From: Candidatus Aminicenantota bacterium | GTDB lineage: Bacteria > Acidobacteriota > Aminicenantia > UBA2199 | Length of the DNA: 11,915 nt | Direction: 5' to 3' | Assembly (NCBI GenBank): GCA_029939015.1 | Contig: JAOZTV010000070.1 | Span: 1 to 11,915, forward strand | Shown: one piece after another, positions 6,802 through 11,915 of the stretch | Numbering within the stretch: position 1 is the first letter of the stretch | Layout of the letters: each line of letters starts with the position of its first letter | The notes under the pieces: generated by a model | The model's input: only the letters and a program-made list of their open reading frames with translations | Database searches by the model: none | What the model was told of the DNA's origin: nothing | Program-made: the position numbers and the translations under genes

Positions 6802-7785
6802 TTAAAATTTAATTGTTATTCCGCCCCATGTAAAGCCTGCACCAAAGGCTGCCAGTAAAACAATATCGCCTTTTTTAATTCGTGATTGTTTTCTTGCCTG
6901 ATCCAAAGCAATGGGTATTGTACCAGCTGAAATATTTGCTGTATTTTCAATATTTATAAATGTTTTTTCAAGAGGAATCTTTGCTCTTTTTATAGTTGCA
7001 TTAATAATTCTTAAATTTGCCTGATGGGGAATAAAGAGATCTACGTCCTCACCAGAAAACCCTGCTAATTCAAGAGATTTCATAGCCGCTTCCTGCATTC
7101 TTAATACGGCATGTTTGAAAACTTCATTACCAGACATATGTACTGTATGAAGGTTTTTCTCAACAGTCTCTTTTGAAGCCGGCATGGCACTACCACCTGC
7201 AGGCTGCATCAAGAGATTGCCAAGATTACCATCTGCACCCCAATATGTTGAAAGAATTCCTTCGTTCTTGTTTTCAGTTGCAGTTAATATAGCAACACCT
7301 GCTCCATCACCAAAAAGAACACAGGTATTTCTGTCTTTCCAGTTTAACGCCTTTGTCATAGTTTCTGCACCGGCTACAAGAACGGTTTTAGCTACTCCTG
7401 ATTTAATCATTGAATTGGCTACTGTAAGACCATAGAGAAAACCAGAGCAGGCAGCTCCAATATCAAATGAAGGTATTGGTTTTATTCCAAGTTTTTTTTG
7501 TACCCAGTTTGCAGTTGAAGGATATGCATTGTCGGGTGTAATTGTCCCAACTATAATAAGGTCAATATCATCTTTGTCAATATTTGCGTCCTCAATTGCT
7601 TTTTTGGATGCTTCCACTATCATATCTGATGTTGTCTGATTTTCTGCTGCAACATGTCTCTCTTTAATACCTGTTCGGGAAAATATCCATTCGTCTGAAG
7701 TTTCAACGATTTTTTCCCAATCGGCATTTGTCATTATCCTCTCAGGAAGATATGATCCTGTTCCAATTATTTTTGCATATTTCAT
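6802..7785 (-). CDS. fabH: Beta-ketoacyl-ACP synthase III (FabH)
   Basis: FabH starts type II fatty acid synthesis by condensing acetyl-CoA (or a branched acyl-CoA) with malonyl-ACP. The 327 residues match the family length (about 317-330). The catalytic triad is visible: Cys113 in AACSGF, His253 in PHQANLRI and Asn283 in NTANISAG. DEWIFSRTGIKERH (31-44) and the glycine-rich C-terminal AAFGAGFTWG are typical. The usual fab neighbours (plsX, fabD, fabG, acpP) are not present; it sits instead between a lipoprotein gene, with a 4-nt ATGA overlap, and a DUF2007 gene. The Shine-Dalgarno is weak (AGAG about 10 nt upstream), so coupling to the lipoprotein gene is likely. A related thiolase-fold role outside lipid synthesis is possible, but the sequence looks like a standard FabH. 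Confidence 0.95.
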   Translation of the reverse strand: MKYAKIIGTGSYLPERIMTNADWEKIVETSDEWIFSRTGIKERHVAAENQTTSDMIVEASKKAIEDANIDKDDIDLIIVGTITPDNAYPSTANWVQKKLGIKPIPSFDIGAACSGFLYGLTVANSMIKSGVAKTVLVAGAETMTKALNWKDRNTCVLFGDGAGVAILTATENKNEGILSTYWGADGNLGNLLMQPAGGSAMPASKETVEKNLHTVHMSGNEVFKHAVLRMQEAAMKSLELAGFSGEDVDLFIPHQANLRIINATIKRAKIPLEKTFINIENTANISAGTIPIALDQARKQSRIKKGDIVLLAAFGAGFTWGGITIKF

Positions 7786-8723
7786 TTGATTGATTCTCTG
7801 AAATAAATATAATATATCTGCATTCCAAGTTCTCTATTATCTTTACTATTTGGATCAAGTTTTGATGGTACAAAAAACATATCTGATTCAATATTCAATG
7901 TAAACATATAGTCAGTACCCATTTGGGCTGGTGTAATAATATATTCTTTTTCAAAAGTTTCACCCTTTGGTATAAATTTATCAAGTTCTTTGCCATTTAT
8001 TTTAAATATTACAGATTGATCTTTTAATATGTTTTTTGAAGCACCACCTCTAATTATCAAGGTATAGTTTTTGGGGTTTGATACCTCATAGTTTTTATTA
8101 TCAATAATACAGATTGCCTTTCTTGTTGTCCATTGCCATTTTTTAAAATTTTCTTTTGCCTTTGGGTTAGTCTCAATATCATGCCAACCATCCTGATAGT
8201 TAATAGCAGGAGCATGACTTTCTTCAGCTTCAACTCTAATTTCTTTATGAAAAAGAACTATTTTTTTGGTTGAGCTATTTGGTTCATGTAAGCCAATTGT
8301 AAGATTAATTTTTTCAAAACCATCAAACTCAGCATCATAGTCATCAAGAAATTTTGGAATATATATTTTTTTAGAATACTTAAAAACATCTCCTTTTGTC
8401 CATTTCGAAATATCTTTAATGCCAACAGACTTGAATGTGTGATCAAAATTTAATAACATTTTATCCTGCTTCTTTCTCCAGAAATGTACAAACACAACCA
8501 TCTTATCATTTAGTTTTTCAAATTTATCAGTCAACTTATACTCAAAATTCATATTGATATATAATTTATCAGTCAATGTCAAAACATTTGCATTATCATA
8601 AGAGATAATCTTAGGTAAAATATCTAATTTAAAACCTATTCCCTTTGTGTCATTTTTTTTCCCACAAGAAAATAGCATTAATATTACTATGGTACTTATC
8701 AAAATTTTTATCCTGTTATTCAT
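7782..8723 (-). CDS. Lipoprotein with two predicted beta-sandwich domains, function unknown
   Basis: The 313-residue product begins with a lipoprotein signal ending in LFSC, Cys20 being the predicted lipidated residue; Gly-Lys-Lys follows it, so outer-membrane sorting is possible. I do not recognise a named family. Two parts can be seen. Residues about 40-165 carry VVFVHF (76-81), FDHT (93-96), W108 and G111-D112, then GLHEP (144-148). Residues about 175-308 carry GW (179-180), WQWT (196-199), a FKINGKEL strand (240-247) and a final RELG (297-300). From memory, the same order of motifs occurs in accessory beta-sandwich regions of some membrane glycosyltransferases and uncharacterised exported proteins; I cannot verify this here. 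No catalytic residues are evident. It has a good GGAGG Shine-Dalgarno and its own promoter, and leads the operon with fabH, DUF2007 and U32. Confidence 0.75.
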   Translation of the reverse strand: MNNRIKILISTIVILMLFSCGKKNDTKGIGFKLDILPKIISYDNANVLTLTDKLYINMNFEYKLTDKFEKLNDKMVVFVHFWRKKQDKMLLNFDHTFKSVGIKDISKWTKGDVFKYSKKIYIPKFLDDYDAEFDGFEKINLTIGLHEPNSSTKKIVLFHKEIRVEAEESHAPAINYQDGWHDIETNPKAKENFKKWQWTTRKAICIIDNKNYEVSNPKNYTLIIRGGASKNILKDQSVIFKINGKELDKFIPKGETFEKEYIITPAQMGTDYMFTLNIESDMFFVPSKLDPNSKDNRELGMQIYYIYFRESIK

Positions 8724-8755
8724 GTATCCTCCACTCAGTTTAAATTCAGGTTAAA

Positions 8756-8784
8756 ATTTTATCATATTTTTACATATAAATCAA
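8756..8784 (-). promoter_or_regulatory. Promoter for the lipoprotein-fabH-DUF2007-U32 operon
   Basis: The minus strand has TTGATT (8784-8779) and TAAAAT (8761-8756) with a 17-nt spacer. Transcription would begin near 8749, giving a leader of about 26 nt that contains the GGAGG site of the lipoprotein gene. It lies back to back with the ompA-like promoter in the 230-nt divergent region. Confidence 0.5.
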
Positions 8785-8867
8785 TCTTACACATATACAT
8801 AATGACATATAATTACCTGATATTAAAGGATTTAGGCATAAAATAATTAAGTACACGAGAATACTAA

Positions 8868-8883
8868 AAAATTAATTAATTTT
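8868..8883. repeat. 16-bp perfect AT palindrome upstream of the ompA-like promoter
   Basis: AAAATTAATTAATTTT reads the same on both strands and ends 14 nt before the -35 box of the ompA-like gene. It could be an operator or act like an UP element, but in DNA this AT-rich it may be chance. Apart from this and the two promoters, I see nothing further in the 8724-8953 divergent gap. Confidence 0.35.
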
Positions 8884-8897
8884 AAGCACTTTTTAGC

Positions 8898-8927
8898 TTG
8901 ACTTTTTAATTTATAATAAACTATAAT
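8898..8927 (+). promoter_or_regulatory. Sigma-70 promoter for the ompA-like operon
   Basis: TTGACT (8898-8903) and a perfect TATAAT (8922-8927) are separated by 18 nt. The upstream DNA is A/T-tract rich, as in UP elements. Transcription would start near 8934, about 20 nt before the ATG, with the AGGAGG site inside this short leader. Together these predict strong expression. Confidence 0.7.
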
Positions 8928-8953
8928 CCTTACATATATTAAAGGAGGTATAG

Positions 8954-10414
8954 ATGAAAAAGATTATTGTTTTATTAGTAGGATTAGTTCTCATTGCTAT
9001 TCCGTTAATGTCAAATACACAGAATTTTAAAGGATTTGGTGGCGTTTTTGAAATTGCTAACCCGTTTTCTTTAGAGAAGGGTTCTATGGGCTTTGTATTT
9101 GGAGTAAATAATGTTGACCTTGAAACAGCAGATATTGACGTTAATAGGTTTTATTTTGGGTTTGGATACGGAATTTCAGATACAATTGAGTTAAGTTTAA
9201 ATGCTTCTTATAATCGTGTAAAAAAACATGACATAGGTGCATTAAACTTTGAATATCCTTATGCAGGTAGCTGGCAAACAGGTTTAGGCTATGCTTCACT
9301 AGGTGCAAAATTCAATCTTGTAAAAACTGAAAAAACAGGATTTGGCATTTTTGGACATTTTGATTTAGCTCTTTCTGACGAGAGTGCAGGTGTAACAACT
9401 TCAAAGTCCAGATACGGGATTGATTTATTATTTTCACAAAAACTTTCAAATGGAATTCTATTTAGTGCAAACACAGGTTATCAATTAAACCAATCGCCAA
9501 GTGGAATTGATTTGGGTAATACATTAAAATATTCAGCAGGAATTGAGGCAAAATTAACAAAATGTTTAAATCTGATAACTCAAATAGCAGGAAAATCTTA
9601 TTCAGGATCTAATCTTGTTCAGGAAAACCCAATGGATGTTATTATTGGATTAAAATTTGAAAATGAATATGGTCTAGGTGTTGCGGTTGGATATAAGAAA
9701 AATCTGGCATTTGACACAAAAGGACTTGGAGACACACATGGTGCAATGGGTTCAATTTCTTATGTAACAGGAAAAACACCCCCTCCACCTACATGCTTAA
9801 AAATAGAATCAGCTCAGGTTAATGGTAATAATGAAGCAAAAGTTAGTGAAGCAAGAACATATGCTGCAGTATATGCTCCGGAAAATGTGACAAAACCTGT
9901 CGTTTATAAATGGACATGTTCTGATAATGGACTTATTGAATCTGGTCAGGGTTCACCAACAATTTCAATTAAATGGAATTCTGAAAATAAAGCTTCATGG
10001 GTTAGTGTTAATGTAAGTAATAGTTGTTCAAATGTTGATGCTAAGGCACTTATATCAGTTACAAAGATTATATTACCACCAAATGAAGAGTATTTCTTCT
10101 CATTAAATTCATCCGATTTAAGTGATGCTTTAATTCTGGATCTTAAAAAATCTATAATTTTCTTAAAATATCATCCTGAAGCCAATATTGAAATTCAAGG
10201 TCATACCTGTTCTATAGCAACAGTTGCATATAATATGGGATTAGGGGAAGAAAGAGCTCAGGCAATTAAAAAGTATCTTGTCGATAACGGTATTTCAACA
10301 GATAGAATAAAAACAATAAGTTATGGTGAAGAAAAACCAGCTTATGATAATACTAAAGAAATTGAAAGAAAGAAAAATAGACGTGTCTATATTCCTTTTA
10401 AAATCAAAAAATAG
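8954..10414 (+). CDS. OmpA-family outer-membrane protein: barrel, Ig/PKD-like domain, OmpA C-domain
   Basis: This is a 486-residue envelope protein likely to link the outer membrane to peptidoglycan. A Sec signal (about 1-20) is followed by a glycine- and aromatic-rich region of alternating strands (25-272) that looks like an 8-12 stranded beta-barrel. A PPPP linker (276-279) leads to an Ig/PKD-like domain (about 281-370, with YKWTCSDNG at 318-326). The OmpA/MotB C-domain follows (about 375-486), including IEIQGHT (412-418), YNMGLGEERAQAIKKYL (426-442) and NRRVYI (475-480). In E. coli OmpA, Asp271 and Arg286 hold diaminopimelate. Here the Arg is kept (Arg434) but the Asp position is Cys419. 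The other cysteines are at 204, 281, 322 and 358, the last two probably able to pair within the Ig-like domain. Translation starts from a near-perfect AGGAGG five bases upstream. The next gene begins 9 nt after its stop. Confidence 0.9.
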   Translation: MKKIIVLLVGLVLIAIPLMSNTQNFKGFGGVFEIANPFSLEKGSMGFVFGVNNVDLETADIDVNRFYFGFGYGISDTIELSLNASYNRVKKHDIGALNFEYPYAGSWQTGLGYASLGAKFNLVKTEKTGFGIFGHFDLALSDESAGVTTSKSRYGIDLLFSQKLSNGILFSANTGYQLNQSPSGIDLGNTLKYSAGIEAKLTKCLNLITQIAGKSYSGSNLVQENPMDVIIGLKFENEYGLGVAVGYKKNLAFDTKGLGDTHGAMGSISYVTGKTPPPPTCLKIESAQVNGNNEAKVSEARTYAAVYAPENVTKPVVYKWTCSDNGLIESGQGSPTISIKWNSENKASWVSVNVSNSCSNVDAKALISVTKIILPPNEEYFFSLNSSDLSDALILDLKKSIIFLKYHPEANIEIQGHTCSIATVAYNMGLGEERAQAIKKYLVDNGISTDRIKTISYGEEKPAYDNTKEIERKKNRRVYIPFKIKK

Positions 10415-10423
10415 GAGAAAAAA

Positions 10424-10831
10424 ATGAAAAAACTAAGTATATTAATAATACTAACTTTAATTTTTTCTGTAATGAATTTTGCTGTTGAAAAACAGGAAGT
10501 ATCAAAAGATATCAAACTTGGAAAAGTTTATTTTCCAAAAACCTTTGTTTATAATATGAAAGATTATAAAAGAGGGGTTTACAGAGTAATTTTAACTGAA
10601 AAAGAAGGCGTTCCCTATTTTAATGTTTATAACAAAAAAAAAGAACTTCTCTTTGAAGAAATGGCTGTTGTAAAACCTTATGAAGGTAAGTATAAAAAAT
10701 TCAAATTCAGAGTAAAAAAAGAATTATTAAAAGGTTATGAGTATTTCAGAATCAAAGTAACTAAACCTGAAAAAGTGTTTCTAGCTCATTTTCTTGTAAA
10801 ACAAAAAGTAAAAAAAGCTAAGAAAAGCTAA
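10424..10831 (+). CDS. Small exported lysine-rich protein, function unknown
   Basis: I do not recognise this 135-residue protein. It has a Sec signal of about 20 residues ending in NFA, no lipobox cysteine, and a mature part of some 115 residues with 28 lysines, so it is strongly basic. The pattern of strands (GVYRVILTEKEGVPYFNVYN at 51-70, then KKELLFEEMAVVKP at 71-84, then FRVKKELLKGYEYFRIKV) suggests one small beta-rich domain. There is no cysteine and no evident catalytic motif. The Shine-Dalgarno (TAGGAG) includes the stop codon of the ompA-like gene, and the gap is 9 nt, so the two are co-transcribed and probably coupled. A role at the envelope beside the OmpA-like protein is likely; its charge would suit binding to polyanionic cell-wall or lipid material, but that is inference. 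Confidence 0.7.
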   Translation: MKKLSILIILTLIFSVMNFAVEKQEVSKDIKLGKVYFPKTFVYNMKDYKRGVYRVILTEKEGVPYFNVYNKKKELLFEEMAVVKPYEGKYKKFKFRVKKELLKGYEYFRIKVTKPEKVFLAHFLVKQKVKKAKKS

Positions 10832-10845
10832 ATATTTAAACAATG

Positions 10846-10885
10846 TTTGATATATGGGCAGAACAATACATCTGCCCATATCAAA
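10846..10885 (+). terminator. Long stem-loop after the ompA-like operon, without a T-tract
   Basis: Arms at 10846-10862 and 10871-10885 pair over 15 bp, interrupted by one 2-nt bulge, with an 8-nt loop. The core has five consecutive G-C or C-G pairs except one A-T. No run of T follows on the plus strand, so it is not a classic intrinsic terminator. It may act as a 3'-end stabiliser or processing site, or as a terminator needing other factors. It begins 15 nt after the stop of the small exported protein. Confidence 0.55.
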
Positions 10886-10901
10886 TCCAAGGCAATATTC
10901 T

Positions 10902-10920
10902 TGTATTCATACAGAATACA
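10902..10920. repeat. Inverted repeat TGTATTC-N5-GAATACA
   Basis: Perfect 7-bp arms around a 5-nt spacer, in the gap before the TPR gene. The two-fold symmetry and short spacer suit a dimeric regulator's operator; as RNA it would be a weak hairpin. No regulator is encoded nearby that obviously matches. Confidence 0.4.
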
Positions 10921-10921
10921 T

Positions 10922-10945
10922 AAAAAAAACTCTTTATTTTAGAGT
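10922..10945 (-). terminator. Possible minus-strand terminator: short stem followed by T8
   Basis: Read on the minus strand, a 5-bp stem (ACTCT/AGAGT, 10929-10933 with 10941-10945) with a 7-nt loop is followed by eight T (10929-10922). The stem is short, and no minus-strand gene is seen to its right in the window, so this could be chance or could block antisense transcription. Confidence 0.22.
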
Positions 10946-10954
10946 AAAATAATG

Positions 10955-10982
10955 TTAAAATTCAAAATAAATTAATTATAAA
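10955..10982 (+). promoter_or_regulatory. Possible promoter for the TPR gene
   Basis: TTAAAA (10955-10960) and TATAAA (10977-10982) are 16 nt apart, with transcription expected near 10989 and a leader of about 16 nt holding the AAAGGAG site. The hexamers are only fair matches in very AT-rich DNA. A promoter is expected here because a strong hairpin separates this gene from the preceding operon. Confidence 0.3.
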
Positions 10983-11004
10983 ATTAAAACAAAGGAGTTA
11001 TATT

Positions 11005-11915
11005 ATGACTAAAAAAATTATTATTATTGTTTTTGTGGCAATTTTCCTATTTCAGGGATTTATGTTGACTGCAGCAGATGAAGCAAAAAAAGAAGTTCCA
11101 AAGAAAATTAAAAAATTGATGAAAAAGGGTGGCAAATATTTAGACAAAGCAAAAAAGGCAGAAAAACCTGAAAAAAAAGATGCTTATTATAAAGATGCTA
11201 TTGAAAAGTATAATGAAATATTAAAAATCGATGATAAATTTGCACCAGCTTATTTTCAACTGGCAGTTATAAGTTATTCTAAAAAAGACATGGAAAAAAC
11301 TGTTGAACTTTTAAAAAAAACAATTGAACTGGATGCAACTCATGAAAAAGCACAGTCAACCCTTGCTAAGATCTATTTAAGCAGTGCAAAATCTTTTCAA
11401 CAAAAAAAAGATTATGTCAAGATGCTAAACTGCCAGAAAAATTTCATTGAAATGCCTTATGCTAAAGAGAAAATGGCAGATAAATATGCTATGAACTTAT
11501 ATCTAATGGGTGTTTATAATTCAATGCTTAAAAATTTAAAAAAAGGAAATGAATATCTAATAAAGCATATTGAACTTTTTAAAGATAAGGCAAAAACTCA
11601 AACATATCATTTTGCAATATATACCATAGGTATTAACCTTATTACTCTTATGGACTTAGAGATGGCAAAGGATAACCCTAAAAAGGATATTGTAAAAGCA
11701 AAAACTATTGCATCAAAATATTCAGATATTGAAAAATATTTATCAGAAACCGTCAAAGCACCACAGGCAAAATGGACAGAAGATGCAAATTTGAGACTTG
11801 GAACATACTACATCTATTTGGGAGATAAAGCAAAAGCAAAAGCAATAATGGAAAACCTTATAAAAACATTTCCAAACTCAAAAGATATTGAAATTTACAA
11901 AAATTTATTAAAAAA
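11005..11915 (+). CDS. Exported TPR-repeat protein (3' end cut by the window edge)
   Basis: The frame opens at an ATG preceded by AAAGGAG seven bases upstream and stays open for 303 codons to the right edge. A Sec-type signal (about 1-24, hydrophobic IIIIVFVAIFLFQGF) ends near LTAA; no lipobox cysteine is seen. Residues 28-58 are lysine-rich. Tetratricopeptide-like helix pairs are visible at about 59-92 (YYKDAIEKYNEILKID, then FAPAYFQLAVISYSKKD) and 93-128, with another at about 262-295 (ANLRLGTYYIYLGDKAKAKA, then NLIKTFPNS). The middle stretch is helical and less regular. TPR proteins are protein-binding scaffolds, so a periplasmic assembly role is likely but no partner is identified. It follows an OmpA-like operon in the same direction. 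Confidence 0.82.
   Translation, partial: MTKKIIIIVFVAIFLFQGFMLTAADEAKKEVPKKIKKLMKKGGKYLDKAKKAEKPEKKDAYYKDAIEKYNEILKIDDKFAPAYFQLAVISYSKKDMEKTVELLKKTIELDATHEKAQSTLAKIYLSSAKSFQQKKDYVKMLNCQKNFIEMPYAKEKMADKYAMNLYLMGVYNSMLKNLKKGNEYLIKHIELFKDKAKTQTYHFAIYTIGINLITLMDLEMAKDNPKKDIVKAKTIASKYSDIEKYLSETVKAPQAKWTEDANLRLGTYYIYLGDKAKAKAIMENLIKTFPNSKDIEIYKNLLK

Noticed and set aside
8258..8446. Minus-strand 62-codon frame inside the lipoprotein gene
   Set aside because: A shifted frame of the lipoprotein gene with no ribosome site and no family-like pattern.
8881..8900. AAGCACT near the ompA-like promoter as a possible CIRCE (HrcA) half-site
   Set aside because: The matching GAGTGCTAA arm is absent, and the gene downstream is not a chaperone.

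Overview
The window is AT-rich DNA (roughly 30% G+C by eye) from a bacterium with an outer membrane. The evidence is a porin-like barrel protein with an OmpA-type peptidoglycan-binding domain, a lipobox lipoprotein and several Sec-signal proteins, together with housekeeping genes of ordinary bacterial type (Lon, NrdR, FabH, ThiL). No gene pins down the phylum. The mix of low G+C with OmpA and TPR envelope proteins suggests an uncultured Gram-negative lineage, but this is only an impression. I see no mobile element, CRISPR array, tRNA or rRNA.

Left block (1-5330, minus strand): one tight operon read right to left, ybhN-like flippase/LPG-synthase membrane gene, nrdR, a small heat-shock protein (Hsp20), lon, then thiL, which runs off the left edge. 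The genes overlap by 4 or 1 nt or are separated by 9-21 nt. A near-consensus sigma-70 promoter (TTGACA, 17-nt spacer, TATTAT) directly abuts the first start codon, so the transcript would be leaderless or nearly so. A perfect TATAAT at the nrdR/hsp20 junction may be a second, internal start for hsp20-lon.

Middle block (5332-8784, minus strand): a second operon, a two-domain lipoprotein, fabH, a DUF2007 protein, and a U32-family enzyme resembling the tRNA hydroxylation proteins TrhP/YrrO. It starts at a promoter in the 230-nt divergent region and ends at a modest hairpin just before the first operon's promoter. Inside it the genes overlap by 4 nt, sit 2 nt apart, or overlap by 14 nt, and they lack good Shine-Dalgarno sites, so translational coupling is likely.

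Right block (8898-11915, plus strand): a strong promoter and Shine-Dalgarno precede an OmpA-family outer-membrane protein (barrel, proline linker, Ig/PKD-like domain, OmpA C-domain), followed 9 nt later by a small lysine-rich exported protein of unknown function. After a 173-nt gap with three successive inverted repeats comes a secreted or periplasmic TPR protein cut by the right edge. The block reads as cell-envelope functions.

I do not see a clear new defence or biosynthetic system. The most notable points are the leaderless-looking promoter, the NrdR-Hsp20-Lon grouping, the Asp-to-Cys change in the OmpA peptidoglycan site, the structured gap at 10832-11004, and two unrecognised envelope proteins.
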